A stretch of 64,000 bases of DNA from Alloalcanivorax dieselolei B5 (GTDB lineage: Bacteria > Pseudomonadota > Gammaproteobacteria > Pseudomonadales > Alcanivoracaceae), in the NCBI RefSeq assembly GCF_000300005.1, contig NC_018691.1:1612001-1676000 (forward strand), written 5' to 3'. How positions within the stretch are numbered: the first letter of the stretch is position 1; every line of letters begins with the position of its first letter. Below, in pieces: positions 36,630 through 46,418 of the stretch. The position numbers and the translations under genes are program-made. The notes under the pieces were generated by a model, which ran no database searches, had not been told where the DNA came from, and was given only the letters and a program-made list of their open reading frames with translations.

Positions 36630-39329
36630 CTTTCCGTGTTCTTGCACTTGCTCAATCTCCGCCAATAACTGCCCCACCAAGGCATCCAACTGCGCTTCCG
36701 GCTGATGGCCCTTGAGGCCTTCCTCGAGGCGGCGGGCGGCTTGTTCCAGGCGCGGAGTGCCGCAGTAGCGGGTGGCGCCGTGGAGGCGGTGGACCCGTTC
36801 CAGCAGCTCTTCCAGGTCGCCGCTTTGCGCCAGGTCACGAATGCCGGGGCCGTCCTGTTCCAGATTGTTGAGCAGCATCTCGAACATGTCGCGGGCCAGG
36901 GCGTCGCGGCCGCCGGCGCGTTTGCGGCCCAGTTCCTCATCCACCACCGGGGTGTCCGGCTCGATGTCGATGTCAGCGGTCTTGTTTTCCGATTGTGCCG
37001 GTGTGCTGCTTTGTCGACCGAGAACCCAGCGCTCCAGAGTATGGCGAAGCTGCTCCTCGGTGATCGGTTTGCTCAGGTAGTCGTCCATGCCGGCGGCCAG
37101 CAGGGCGCGCTTTTCGTTTTCCAGGGCGTGGGCGGTGAGCGCGATGATCGGCGTGCGCTGGCTTTCGCCTTCCCGCTCACGCAGGGCCAGGGTGGTTTCC
37201 AGACCGTCCATGCCGGGCATGTGCACGTCCATGAAAATCAGGTCGAAGGTGCCCTGGCTGAACGCCTCCAGGGCCTCCTGGCCACCGGCGCAGGGCACCA
37301 CCTCGGCGCCCAGTTCCTCGAGAAAAATGCGCGCCAGTTTGAGATTGCCGGGATGATCGTCCACCACCAGCACGCGCGGATGGTAGCCCAGGGGCGTCAG
37401 CAATTCCTGGTGGCGGGAGCGGTCGCCGCCCAGGCCGCTCAATTCCAGCAGAGCATCGCGCAAGCGGCGGCGGGTGGCGGGTTTGCCCAGCACCCGGCAA
37501 TGGGGCTGGTCGGCCAGTTCGTCGGCCAGATAGTCGCCGTTGTTGGCCAGCACCAGCACCGGTGCCTGACTGTGCCGCGCCAGCCGCTGGATCAGCGGGG
37601 CCAGCCCCACCGGGTCGCGGGTCATGGCCGGCACGCCGACCACATAGAAATCGGTTTCCGGCAGGTTCTCCGCCGCCAGATGTGAATCCAGCACGTCCAT
37701 GCCCTGGATTTCGCTGATCCGCATGCGCCAGCCGGAAAACATATGGTACAGACCCAGGCGGGCGTACTCGCTGGCTTCCACCAGCGTTACCGACAGCCGC
37801 GCCAGCTCCGCCGGCGGTGATTCCGGGCGGGTGCCCACATCGCGCTCGCAGCGCAGCGTGAACCAGAAGGTGGAGCCCTGGCTGGGGGTGCTGTCGATGC
37901 CGATCTCGCCGCCCATGCCTTCCACCAGACGCTTGGAGATGGCCAGCCCCAGCCCGGTGCCGCCGGCCCGGCGGCTGGCGCTCTGGTCGGCCTGGGTGAA
38001 GGCGTTGAACAGGCCGCGCTGCACGTCCTCGCTGAGCCCGTTGCCGGTGTCGGTGACGGTGATCTTGACCACCGCCTCGGCGCCTTTCTGCTCCTCCAGC
38101 ATGGCCCGTACCACCACCGAACCGTGCTCGGTGAATTTGATCGCGTTGCTGACCAGGTTGGTGAGCACCTGGCGGATGCGCAGCGGGTCGCCGAGCAGGT
38201 GGGAGGGCAGATCGGAATAGATGATCGCCGCCTGCTCCAGGCCTTTCTCCTGGGCCAGTGGCGCCAGCATGGTCTGCACGTCCTCGATGATGTCGTGCAG
38301 GTTGAGGGGAATGTGTTCCAGCGACAGGCGCCCGGCCTCGATCTTGGAGAAGTCGAGGATGTCGTTGATGATCGACAGCAACGCCTCGGCGCTCTTGCGG
38401 ATGGTGTTCAGATAATCCTGCTGGCGGGGCGACAGATCCGAGCGTTCCAGCAGCCGGGTGAAGCCGATGATGCCATTCAGCGGTGTGCGAATCTCATGGC
38501 TCATGTTGGCCAGGAACTCGGACTTGATCTGGCTGGCCTTGAGCGCTTCCTTGCGCGCCATGTCCAGTTCGATGTTCTGGATTTCGATGGTCTCCAGGGT
38601 TTCGCGCAAATCCTGGGTGGCCTGATCCACGTTCTTCTGCAGCTCCGCCTGGGCATCGTCCAGGGCGCCCACCATATTGCGCAGGCCGTCTTCCAGATCG
38701 GCCAGTTCGCCCAGGGCGCCGGTCTTTGGCGGTGGGCTGAGATCGCCGTCGCGGACCCGCCGCACGGTGTCCAGCAGGCCGCCGATGGGCAGGGTGACCT
38801 GGGCCGCCAGTCGCGAGGCGGGAATCAGCGCCAGCGCCATCAGCAGCATCACCACGCCGAACATGGTGAGCATGGATTCGAGGATTTCCACGTACTGGCC
38901 CTGGCGGGAAAACTCCACCGTCAGCAGCTGATTGGGGCGGCCCGGCAGGGGGCGGACCAACTGCCAACTGGAGTCGGTGAGCAGCCGGGCGCCGCCCACC
39001 TCATTGGTTTCACTGCGTTCCACCGGCCGCAGCCGTGGCCCCGCGTGCAAATGCCAGCCGGCACGGTGATCGGCCAGGCTGGTGGCGCGGACATCCGGTT
39101 GTTCCAGCAACTCGCGCAGCAACTGGTCGCGGGAGGTGTCCGGCATTCCTTCCAGGGCGGCCAGCCGGGCGGCATAGCTGTCGATGATCAATTGCTGACG
39201 CAGCGCATCGTCCACGCGCAGTTCCAGAATACGATTGATCAGCGCATAGCCGCCGACCACCAGCGCCGCCAACAGGGCGGGCAGGGCGGTCATCGCCATG
39301 ATGCGGGTGCGCAGACTGGAGCGGGCCAT
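36615..39329 (-). CDS. barA: Hybrid sensor histidine kinase BarA/GacS
   Basis: 904 residues. It is the sensor of the Gac/Rsm (BarA/UvrY) pathway. Order: membrane segment near residue 12-30, periplasmic sensor, second membrane segment ([20 protein letters not shown], about 155-175), HAMP, coiled coil, HisKA with [20 protein letters not shown], HATPase with [10 protein letters not shown] and [10 protein letters not shown], a degenerate receiver, a receiver with [13 protein letters not shown] and [13 protein letters not shown], and a C-terminal HPt with [13 protein letters not shown] response regulator (UvrY/GacA) is not in the window. The C-terminus TVDS and stop come from element C. Confidence 0.96.
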   Translation of the reverse strand: MARSSLRTRIMAMTALPALLAALVVGGYALINRILELRVDDALRQQLIIDSYAARLAALEGMPDTSRDQLLRELLEQPDVRATSLADHRAGWHLHAGPRLRPVERSETNEVGGARLLTDSSWQLVRPLPGRPNQLLTVEFSRQGQYVEILESMLTMFGVVMLLMALALIPASRLAAQVTLPIGGLLDTVRRVRDGDLSPPPKTGALGELADLEDGLRNMVGALDDAQAELQKNVDQATQDLRETLETIEIQNIELDMARKEALKASQIKSEFLANMSHEIRTPLNGIIGFTRLLERSDLSPRQQDYLNTIRKSAEALLSIINDILDFSKIEAGRLSLEHIPLNLHDIIEDVQTMLAPLAQEKGLEQAAIIYSDLPSHLLGDPLRIRQVLTNLVSNAIKFTEHGSVVVRAMLEEQKGAEAVVKITVTDTGNGLSEDVQRGLFNAFTQADQSASRRAGGTGLGLAISKRLVEGMGGEIGIDSTPSQGSTFWFTLRCERDVGTRPESPPAELARLSVTLVEASEYARLGLYHMFSGWRMRISEIQGMDVLDSHLAAENLPETDFYVVGVPAMTRDPVGLAPLIQRLARHSQAPVLVLANNGDYLADELADQPHCRVLGKPATRRRLRDALLELSGLGGDRSRHQELLTPLGYHPRVLVVDDHPGNLKLARIFLEELGAEVVPCAGGQEALEAFSQGTFDLIFMDVHMPGMDGLETTLALREREGESQRTPIIALTAHALENEKRALLAAGMDDYLSKPITEEQLRHTLERWVLGRQSSTPAQSENKTADIDIEPDTPVVDEELGRKRAGGRDALARDMFEMLLNNLEQDGPGIRDLAQSGDLEELLERVHRLHGATRYCGTPRLEQAARRLEEGLKGHQPEAQLDALVGQLLAEIEQVQEHGKTVDS

Positions 39330-39416
39330 ATTCGCCTTATTGCTATTCGGTGGCGGTCATTATGCCGGAGTTTGCGGTGGCTGCCAGTGGCGGGGGGAGG
39401 CTTGTCCGCTTACACG

Positions 39417-39492
39417 CCGACACGCAACACGCTTGCACGCGAATGAGGAGGCGGCCAGAGGCCGCATTTGCTGGTTATTAAAAGCGTTGACA
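39417..39492. repeat. Dispersed ~78-bp repeat, copy 2
   Basis: It matches 14204-14281 in gcacgcgaatgaggaggcgg, the ggcc palindrome and gcgttgac, with short differences in the middle. It is immediately preceded by cacgcaacacgc, the same heptamer motif as near copy 1. Confidence 0.55.
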
Positions 39493-39516
39493 GGGCTGCC
39501 TAGCCTGGGAACCTTC

Positions 39517-39596
39517 GTGCCAGCGTGCCAGCGTGCCAGCGTGCCAGCGTGCCAGCGTGCCAGCGTGCCAGCGTGCCAGCGTGCCAGCGTGCCAGC
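39517..39596 (+). repeat. Tandem octamer array (gtgccagc x10)
   Basis: Ten exact head-to-tail copies of gtgccagc, 42 bases before the cysM start. The array is open in the cysM frame (reading VPACQRAS repeats, period 24 bases), but there is no start or ribosome site that would make it coding. Such exact arrays change copy number by slippage and could alter cysM transcription. Confidence 0.9.
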
Positions 39597-39638
39597 GAAC
39601 TATGGGCCCGCCATCGGGCTTGGGCTACAATGCCGCCC

Positions 39639-40538
39639 ATGAACTACAAAACCATTGAATCCACGGTCGGTAATACGCCGCTGGTGCGGCTGCGGCGGCT
39701 GCCGGGGAACACGACGAACACCATTCTGGTGAAGCTGGAAGGCAATAATCCCGCCGGTTCGGTGAAGGATCGCCCGGCGCTCAACATGATCCGCAAGGCG
39801 GAGGAGCGCGGCGAGATCCAGCCGGGGGACACGCTGATCGAGGCCACCAGCGGTAACACCGGCATTGCCCTGGCCATGGCGGCGGCCATGCGCGGCTACA
39901 AGATGACGCTGATCATGCCGGCCAATCAGAGCCAGGAGCGCCGCGACGCCATGGCCGCCTACGGCGCCGAGTTGATCTCGGTGAGCGCCGAGGAGGGCAT
40001 GGAAGGGGCGCGGGATCTGGCCCAGGCGATGCAGGCGCGTGGCGAAGGCAAGGTACTGGATCAGTTCGCCAACCCCGACAACCCGCTGGCGCATTATGAA
40101 TCCACCGGACCGGAAATCTGGCGCGACACCGGCGGCGGCATCACCCATTTCGTCAGCTCCATGGGCACCACCGGCACCATCATGGGCTGCAGCATGTATT
40201 TGAAGGAGCAGAACCCGGCGATTCAAATCGTTGGCCTGCAGCCCTCCGACGGCGCATCGATTCCCGGTATTCGCCGCTGGCCCAAGGAATACCTGCCGAG
40301 CATCTACGATGACGCGCGGGTGGATCAGGTGATCGACATGACCCAGCAACGGGCCGAGGACACCATGCGCCGTCTGGCCCGGGAAGAGGGCATCTTCTGC
40401 GGGGTCTCCTCCGGTGGCGCGGTGGCCGGTGCCCTGCAGCTTTCCGAACAATTGGAAAACGCCGTGATCGTGGCAATCGTCTGTGACCGGGGCGACCGTT
40501 ACCTGTCCACCGGTGTGTTTTCCTCCGGTCAGGAGTAA
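39639..40538 (+). CDS. cysM: Cysteine synthase B
   Basis: 299 residues. It is a PLP enzyme making cysteine (or S-sulfocysteine) from O-acetylserine. The PLP lysine is in NNPAGSVKDRPALNMI (about residues 35-50), the substrate loop is EATSGNTGIALAMAAAMRG, and the PLP phosphate loop is GTTGTIMG. RRWPKEYLPSIYD and the absence of the CysK C-terminal extension favour CysM. ATG 39639 is preferred; ATG 39630 is in frame. There is no clear ribosome site. It is divergent from barA, with the octamer array in the promoter gap. Confidence 0.94.
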   Translation: MNYKTIESTVGNTPLVRLRRLPGNTTNTILVKLEGNNPAGSVKDRPALNMIRKAEERGEIQPGDTLIEATSGNTGIALAMAAAMRGYKMTLIMPANQSQERRDAMAAYGAELISVSAEEGMEGARDLAQAMQARGEGKVLDQFANPDNPLAHYESTGPEIWRDTGGGITHFVSSMGTTGTIMGCSMYLKEQNPAIQIVGLQPSDGASIPGIRRWPKEYLPSIYDDARVDQVIDMTQQRAEDTMRRLAREEGIFCGVSSGGAVAGALQLSEQLENAVIVAIVCDRGDRYLSTGVFSSGQE

Positions 40539-40545
40539 GCAGGGC

Positions 40546-41325
40546 ATGAACGTACTGGTTTTTGATATCGAGACCATCCCGGACCTGGACGGCGGTCGCC
40601 GTCTCTATGATCTGGACGGGCTCAACGACAAGGACACCGCCAGCGCGCTGTTCAATCTGCGCCGTCAGGAAAACGGCACCGAGTTCCTGCGTCTGCACCT
40701 GCATCGGATCGTGGCGATCTCGGTGGTGCTGCGCTCCGCCCAGGGCATCAAGGTCTGGTCCCTGGGGGACGAGGCCAGCAGTGAAAAAGAACTGATCGAG
40801 CGCTTTTACGACGGTATCGAACGGTTCACGCCGCAGCTGGTGAGCTGGAACGGCGGTGGTTTTGATCTGCCGGTGCTCAACTATCGCGCGCTCAAGCATG
40901 GCGTGGTGGCGCGGCGGTTCTGGGAAACCGGCGGCGAGGACACCAGCTTCCGCTTCAACAATTACATCAGCCGCTATCACCAGCGCCATCTGGACGTGAT
41001 GGACCAACTGGCCATGTTCAACGGCCGCGCGGTGGCGCCGCTGGATCAGATCGCCTCGCTGCTCGGCTTCCCCGGCAAGATGGGCATGAGCGGCGCCAAG
41101 GTGTTCGACGCCTTCCAGGAAGGCGATATCAAAGGCATCCGCGACTACTGCGAGACCGATGTGCTCAACACCTGGCTGGTGTTCCTGCGCTTCCAGTTGA
41201 TGCGCGGCGAGATCGACGCCACCGGCTACCAGGCGGAACTGGACCTGTTGCGTGATTATCTGCAAGCCGAGAACCTCCCGCATTTCCAGGCGTTCCTGGA
41301 GACCTGGGAATCCGTTGACGGTTGA
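40546..41325 (+). CDS. Predicted 3'-5' exonuclease (DnaQ-like, PolB exonuclease-related)
   Basis: 259 residues. Exonuclease motif I is VLVFDIETIPDLDGGR (residues 3-18, Asp and Glu), motif II is LVSWNGGGFDLPVLNYRALK (about 100-119), and motif III is IRDYCETDVLNTWLVF (about 200-215, YxxTDxxxT type). This is the family often annotated as WlaX-like or DNA polymerase B 3'-5' exonuclease type. The cellular substrate is unknown. The ATG is at 40546 with gcaggg upstream, 7 bases after cysM, so probably co-transcribed. The final codons GTT GAC GGT TGA belong to the left end of element D. Confidence 0.87.
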   Translation: MNVLVFDIETIPDLDGGRRLYDLDGLNDKDTASALFNLRRQENGTEFLRLHLHRIVAISVVLRSAQGIKVWSLGDEASSEKELIERFYDGIERFTPQLVSWNGGGFDLPVLNYRALKHGVVARRFWETGGEDTSFRFNNYISRYHQRHLDVMDQLAMFNGRAVAPLDQIASLLGFPGKMGMSGAKVFDAFQEGDIKGIRDYCETDVLNTWLVFLRFQLMRGEIDATGYQAELDLLRDYLQAENLPHFQAFLETWESVDG

Positions 41326-41527
41326 TAGTGGACAGTTGACAGCGAAAGACAAAAAACAAGAGCAGGGAGGGTGATCTTCAGCTGCTGTAGGAGCTTGCCT
41401 GCAAGCGAATATTGCTAAACGCCCGAGCGAACCCCATTCGCTTGCAGGCAAGCTCCTACAGCGGCTAAAGATCGAGCTTTTTGCCTTTTTCTTATTCGCT
41501 GTCAACTGTCCACTATCAACTGTCAAC
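41318..41527. mobile_element. Composite palindromic element, copy D
   Basis: The left end runs gacggttgatagtggacagt then tgacagcgaaagac. The REP arms are 41385-41410 and 41436-41461, with the loop inverted relative to copies A-C. The right end is 41499-41527. It separates the exonuclease gene from rlmD and ends 13 bases before the rlmD ATG, where no ribosome site is seen. Confidence 0.75.
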
Positions 41528-41540
41528 TCAATTGCATTTT

Positions 41541-42887
41541 ATGGCCCCACGTCGCAAGAAAAAACTGCCGGAAACACCGGTGGCCGCCACCATTGAATCC
41601 CTCAGCCACGATGGCCGGGGGATCGCCCGTCTGGACGGCAAAACCACCTTCATCGACAACACCCTGCCCGGCGAGGAAGTGATGTTCAAATTCACCTACC
41701 GGCGGCGCAAGTTCGACGAGGGCCGGGCGGTGGAGATTCTGTCGCCGTCACCGGACCGGGTCACGCCGCCCTGCGAGCACGCCGGCCTGTGTGGCGGCTG
41801 CAGTCTGCAGCACGTGGCGCCGGAACGGCAGATCGCGCGCAAGCAGGCGGTGCTGGAGGAGCAGTTGGCCCATTTCGGCGGCCTGGCCCCGGAGCGCTGG
41901 CTTGATCCGCTCACCGGGCCGGTCACCGGCTATCGCGCCAAGGCGCGCATGGGCGTGAAATACGTGGAGGGGCGCGGCGAGACGCTGGTGGGGTTCCGCG
42001 AGAAGCGCAACAGCTTCATCGCCGATCTGCGCCAATGCGAAGTGCTGATACCGGAAGTGGGGCACCGCTTCATGGACTTCCGCGCCCTGATCGACGGCCT
42101 CGAGGGACGCAGCCGTATTCCGCAGATCGAAGTGGCCCGTGGCGATGGTCCGGTGGCCCTGATCGTGCGCCACATGGACCCGCTCAGCGAAGCCGACCAG
42201 CAGCGGCTGCTGACGTTCTGCCAGCAATGTGACTTCCATCTGTACCTGCAGCCGGGCAACGAATCCACCGTGCACCGGGTATGGCCGGAACAAGGGGAAG
42301 AGCGCCTTTACTATCGTCATGCGGATCCGCGTTACCCACAGGCGGATGTGGAACTGGCGTTCCACCCCACCGATTTCACCCAGGTCAACAGCGATATAAA
42401 CCAGCAAATGGTGCCGTTGGCATTGGATTTGCTGGAGATCGCCCCGGATCATCAGGTGCTGGACCTGTTTTGCGGCCTCGGCAACTTCACCGTGCCGGCG
42501 GCCCGTCGCGCCGCCCGTGTGGTCGGCGTGGAGGGCAGCGAGGCGATGGTCCGGCGCGGTTACGAGAACGCCCGCCGCAACGGCCTGGACAACCTGGAGT
42601 TTCACGCCTGGGACCTGTTCCAGGCGCCACAGGGGCAATCCTGGGCGCAACGGCGGTATGATCGGGTGTTGCTTGACCCACCACGCAGCGGAGCGCTTGA
42701 AATGGTGCGGCTAATGCCCCAATTCGGTGCGCGCCGTCTGGTGTATGTATCTTGTAACCCGGCGACCCTGGCGCGCGATGCCGGGGAACTGGTGAGCCGG
42801 GGTTACCGTCTTAAGGCGGCGGGTGTGATGGATATGTTCCCCCATACCGCCCACGTCGAGTCGATCGCGGTGTTCGACCGCGATTGA
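41541..42887 (+). CDS. rlmD: 23S rRNA (uracil(1939)-C(5))-methyltransferase
   Basis: 448 residues from ATG 41541. The TRAM domain (ATIESLSHDGRGIARLDGKT, about residues 14-33) is followed by the 4Fe-4S ligands PPCEHAGLCGGCSLQHVAPE. The SAM site is QVLDLFCGLGNFTVPAA (about 308-324), and the catalytic Cys is in LVYVSCNPATLARDAGEL after LDPPRSGA. It methylates U1939 of 23S rRNA. The order cysM-exonuclease-rlmD-relA-mazG resembles Pseudomonas. The upstream 13 bases (caattgcatttt) carry no Shine-Dalgarno, apparently because element D abuts the start. Confidence 0.95.
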   Translation: MAPRRKKKLPETPVAATIESLSHDGRGIARLDGKTTFIDNTLPGEEVMFKFTYRRRKFDEGRAVEILSPSPDRVTPPCEHAGLCGGCSLQHVAPERQIARKQAVLEEQLAHFGGLAPERWLDPLTGPVTGYRAKARMGVKYVEGRGETLVGFREKRNSFIADLRQCEVLIPEVGHRFMDFRALIDGLEGRSRIPQIEVARGDGPVALIVRHMDPLSEADQQRLLTFCQQCDFHLYLQPGNESTVHRVWPEQGEERLYYRHADPRYPQADVELAFHPTDFTQVNSDINQQMVPLALDLLEIAPDHQVLDLFCGLGNFTVPAARRAARVVGVEGSEAMVRRGYENARRNGLDNLEFHAWDLFQAPQGQSWAQRRYDRVLLDPPRSGALEMVRLMPQFGARRLVYVSCNPATLARDAGELVSRGYRLKAAGVMDMFPHTAHVESIAVFDRD

Positions 42888-43125
42888 TGGCGCGCCGGCC
42901 CGGCCGGCGGCGATGAACCGATTGAGTGCAAATCGGCACAGGATGCTGGTTTGCCGGGCGAGGGCCCGATGGCCGGGTACGGCGGTCGGGCCAGCGGATT
43001 GATAACGGGACGGCCAGGGCTGGTCCGTCCGGAAGAATGCGCGGTCATCAGCGTGCCCCTCCGATAGGCGTTATCGGGGCGGTCATCGATGGTGATCCGG
43101 CGCCAAGACATCACGGAGGTATGCC

Positions 43126-45363
43126 ATGGTCACCGTCCGGCGGCAGCAACCCCTGGAAACCCCGAGCCATGACTGGCAGGCATGGCTTGAGCAGTTACAG
43201 AAGCGCACCGTGGTGCGCGACGCGGACACCCTGGCGCGGGCCTGCGCCAGGGCCGAACAATGCGAACTGGCCGGCAACGCGGCCGGCGCCAAATGGCCCT
43301 ATGGCAAGGGCTGCCTGACCATCGGTCTGGAAATGGCGGATATCCTCGCCGACCTCGGTGCCGATACCGAAACCCTGCCGGCGGCGGTGTTGTACCGGGC
43401 GGTCCGCGAAGGGCAGATGTCGCTGCTGGAAGTGGACAAGGAGTTCGGCGAGCGGGTGGCGCGGCTGATCGAGGGCGTGCTGCGCATGGCCGCCATCAGC
43501 ACCGTGCTCAACCCCACCCGCAAGGCGGTGCTCGGGCAGCAGGACGGCCAACTCGACAATGTGCGCAAGATGCTGGTGGCGCTGGTGGACGACGTGCGCG
43601 TGGCGCTGGTCAAGCTGGCCGAGCGGACCGTCATCATCCGCGCGGTGAAGGAGTCGGAGCCGGAACGCCAGCGCAAGGTGGCCCAGGAGATCTTCGATAT
43701 CTACGCGCCGCTGGCCCACCGTCTCGGCGTCGGTCATTTGAAGTGGGAGCTGGAGGACCTGTCCTTCCGCTACCTGCAACCCGGGGCCTACAAGAAGATC
43801 GCCAAGCTGCTGGACGAGAAGCGGCTGGACCGCGAGCACTACATCGAAAAAGTGATCGAGGATTTGCGCGGTCATCTGGAGCGCAGCGGCATCCGTGGCG
43901 CCCAGGTGTACGGCCGGGCCAAGCACATCTATAGCATCTGGCGCAAAATGCAGAAGAAGCACCTGGAGTTCGGCGAGGTCTATGACGTTCGCGCCGTTCG
44001 CGTATTGGTGCCGGAGGTGCGTGACTGCTACGCCGCGCTGGGGGTGGCGCATTCGCTGTGGAAGCACGTGCCCAAGGAGTTCGACGACTACATCGCCAGC
44101 CCCAAGGACAACGGCTACCAGAGTTTGCATACCGCGGTGGTCGGCCCGGAACGCAAGATGCTGGAAGTACAGATCCGCACCTTCGATATGCACGAGGAAG
44201 CGGAACTCGGCGTGTGCGCTCACTGGCGCTACAAGGAAGGCTCCAAGGTGCGCCGTGGGCAGAGCGACTACGAGCACCGCATCGCCTGGCTGCGCCAGGT
44301 GCTGGAATGGCAGGAAGAACTGGGCGACAACGCCAAGAGCGTGGTCGACGAGCTCAAGCACGGTCTGACCAGCGAACGGGTCTATGTATTCACCCCGGAT
44401 GGCCACGTGGTCGATCTGGAAGCCGGCGCCACCCCGGTGGACTTCGCCTACCATATCCACACCGAGGTGGGGCACCGTTGCCGGGGCGCCAAGGTCAACG
44501 GCCACATCGTGCCGCTCAACTACACCCTGAACACTGGCGAGCAGGTGGAGATCCTCACCACCAGGGAAGGGGGCCCCAGCCGTGACTGGCTGACGCCGTC
44601 ACTGGGCTATGTGGCCGCTTCCTCCACCCGGGCCCGCATCCAGCAGTGGTTCAAGCGCCAGGACCGCGATGTGCACATCGCCCAGGGCAAGGCGATGCTG
44701 GAGCGGGAAATGTCACGGCTGGCTCTGGATCGCATCGACCTGGACCTGCTGGCACCGCAGCTCAATCTGAAAAGCGGTGACGATGTGCTGGCCTCGCTGG
44801 GCGCCGGCGATCTGCGCCCGGGTCATGTGGTCAATCAGGCCCAGGCGCTGTCGCCGGACAACCCGCAACAGGAACTGGCGTTCGTGCCGGCGCGCTCGCG
44901 CGCATCGGCGTCCGGTGACATCACCATCCACGGGGTGGGCAACCTGCTCACGCAGATGGCCAAGTGCTGCCAGCCGGTGCCGGGCGATCCGGTGATGGGG
45001 TTTATCACCCAGGGGCGCGGGGTCACCGTGCACCGGGCGGACTGTCCGAACCTGCTGGCGATGCAGGGCGAGGAGCCGAACCGGGTGATCGAGGTGAGTT
45101 GGGGCGAGGCGGACCGCATCTTCTATCCGGTGGATGTTTTCCTGCGCGCCTGGGATCGTCAGGGTCTGCTGCGCGATGTGATCGCGGTGCTTTCCAATGA
45201 GAAGGTCAATGTCACCGCCGTGCATACCCAGTCCCATACCGAGGACAACACCGCCACCATGCTGCTGACCCTGGAGATTTCCTCGCTGGGTAACCTGGGC
45301 AAGGTGCTGGCCAAGCTGGACCAGCTCAAAGGGGTGCTGGAAGTGCGGCGCTACAAGAAGTGA
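43126..45363 (+). CDS. relA: GTP pyrophosphokinase RelA
   Basis: 745 residues. It makes (p)ppGpp from ATP and GTP at stalled ribosomes. The N-terminal pseudo-hydrolase has AAVLYRAVREGQ where SpoT has HD, so hydrolysis is lost. The synthetase contains VPKEFDDYIASPKDNGYQSL, the acidic EFDD type seen in RelA. TGS (ERVYVFTPDGHVVDLEAGAT), the zinc-finger region (MAKCCQPVPGDPVMGFIT) and a C-terminal ACT domain follow. A good ribosome site (cacggaggtatgcc) precedes the ATG. The 238-base gap from rlmD shows no gene. mazG follows 43 bases on. Confidence 0.96.
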   Translation: MVTVRRQQPLETPSHDWQAWLEQLQKRTVVRDADTLARACARAEQCELAGNAAGAKWPYGKGCLTIGLEMADILADLGADTETLPAAVLYRAVREGQMSLLEVDKEFGERVARLIEGVLRMAAISTVLNPTRKAVLGQQDGQLDNVRKMLVALVDDVRVALVKLAERTVIIRAVKESEPERQRKVAQEIFDIYAPLAHRLGVGHLKWELEDLSFRYLQPGAYKKIAKLLDEKRLDREHYIEKVIEDLRGHLERSGIRGAQVYGRAKHIYSIWRKMQKKHLEFGEVYDVRAVRVLVPEVRDCYAALGVAHSLWKHVPKEFDDYIASPKDNGYQSLHTAVVGPERKMLEVQIRTFDMHEEAELGVCAHWRYKEGSKVRRGQSDYEHRIAWLRQVLEWQEELGDNAKSVVDELKHGLTSERVYVFTPDGHVVDLEAGATPVDFAYHIHTEVGHRCRGAKVNGHIVPLNYTLNTGEQVEILTTREGGPSRDWLTPSLGYVAASSTRARIQQWFKRQDRDVHIAQGKAMLEREMSRLALDRIDLDLLAPQLNLKSGDDVLASLGAGDLRPGHVVNQAQALSPDNPQQELAFVPARSRASASGDITIHGVGNLLTQMAKCCQPVPGDPVMGFITQGRGVTVHRADCPNLLAMQGEEPNRVIEVSWGEADRIFYPVDVFLRAWDRQGLLRDVIAVLSNEKVNVTAVHTQSHTEDNTATMLLTLEISSLGNLGKVLAKLDQLKGVLEVRRYKK

Positions 45364-45406
45364 AACGCCGATTCGCATACCAGCGATGTATCACCAGGAG
45401 GTTTCC

Positions 45407-46201
45407 TTGAGCACGGACAACAACGCGACCAGCGCCATCGCGCAACTGCTGGATATCATGGCGCGGTTGCGGGATCCGGAGGACGGCTGTCCCTGGGACC
45501 TGAAGCAGAACTTCGACACCATCGCGCCTTATACCATCGAGGAAGCGTTCGAGGTGGCCGAAGCCATCGCCCGCCGGGATTACGGCGAGCTCAAGGAAGA
45601 ACTGGGTGATCTGTTGTTGCAGGTGGTGTTTCACTCGCAGATGGCCAGGGAAGCGGCGTTGTTCGACTTCGAGCAGGTGGTGCGGACCCTCAGCGATAAA
45701 ATGGTCCGCCGGCATCCCCACGTGTTCGGCACCGACCCGGCCGCCGATGAGCAGGCGGTGAACGCCAACTGGGAGGCGATCAAGGCCGAGGAGCGGCGAG
45801 CCAAGGGGCGTGAGCATGGCAGCGCGCTCGACGGCGTACCGGAAGGGCTGCCGGCTTTGCAACGTGCCACCAAACTGCAAAAGAAAGCGGCTAAGGTGGG
45901 GTTTGACTGGCCCGGACCGGCGCCGGTGCGGGCCCAGGTGGAAGCGGAGTGGGCGGAGCTGGATCAGGCCCTGGACGGTGGCGATGCCACCGCCGTGGAG
46001 GACGAGTTCGGCGATGTGCTGTTTTCCCTGATCAACCTGGCCCGCCATCTGAAACTGGATCCGGAACAGGCGCTGCGTCGCGCCAACGCGAAGTTCGAAC
46101 GCCGCTTCCACCACATGGAAACCGTCAGCTCGTCACCCCTGAGCGGGCTGAATACTGAACAACTGGAACAACTCTGGCGCCACGCCAAGGATCAGGAGTA
46201 A
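45407..46201 (+). CDS. mazG: Nucleoside triphosphate pyrophosphohydrolase MazG
   Basis: 264 residues from TTG 45407, chosen because caggaggtttcc sits directly before it; the ATG seven codons earlier would place that site inside the gene. MazG hydrolyses NTPs and can lower ppGpp effects. Tandem MazG domains: the first with MARLRDPEDGCPWDLKQNFD and EEAFEVAEAIARRDYGELKE, the second with VEDEFGDVLFSLINLARHLK, both carrying the acidic EEVxE/ExxD metal motif. The relA-mazG order is conserved and fits a stringent-response role. Confidence 0.94.
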   Translation: MSTDNNATSAIAQLLDIMARLRDPEDGCPWDLKQNFDTIAPYTIEEAFEVAEAIARRDYGELKEELGDLLLQVVFHSQMAREAALFDFEQVVRTLSDKMVRRHPHVFGTDPAADEQAVNANWEAIKAEERRAKGREHGSALDGVPEGLPALQRATKLQKKAAKVGFDWPGPAPVRAQVEAEWAELDQALDGGDATAVEDEFGDVLFSLINLARHLKLDPEQALRRANAKFERRFHHMETVSSSPLSGLNTEQLEQLWRHAKDQE

Positions 46202-46418
46202 TTCCCCCGACGCCGCTGATGACGGCGCCCCGCGGGCTTCGTCATCTGTCTGTCACGTCCCATCTCGCGGTTGTGAAATAAAAACTTCACATAAAAGCAA
46301 CTTTTCCGTCATTCGCTCTCCCCATACTCCGCCCCCAAGCAACCAGGATGTTCGCGCGGCTTCCGCTCGACGTCTTCCGTGCTGTTTTTAACTTGCCTGA
46401 TTGATAGGAGATGCTGCG

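Noticed and set aside
39517-39596. CRISPR array or minisatellite gene
   Set aside because: Contiguous 8-base units, no spacers, no cas genes.
39525-39638. N-terminal extension of cysM reading through the octamer array
   Set aside because: The octamer array happens to be open in this frame. CysM homologues start near 39639 and no ribosome site precedes the longer start.
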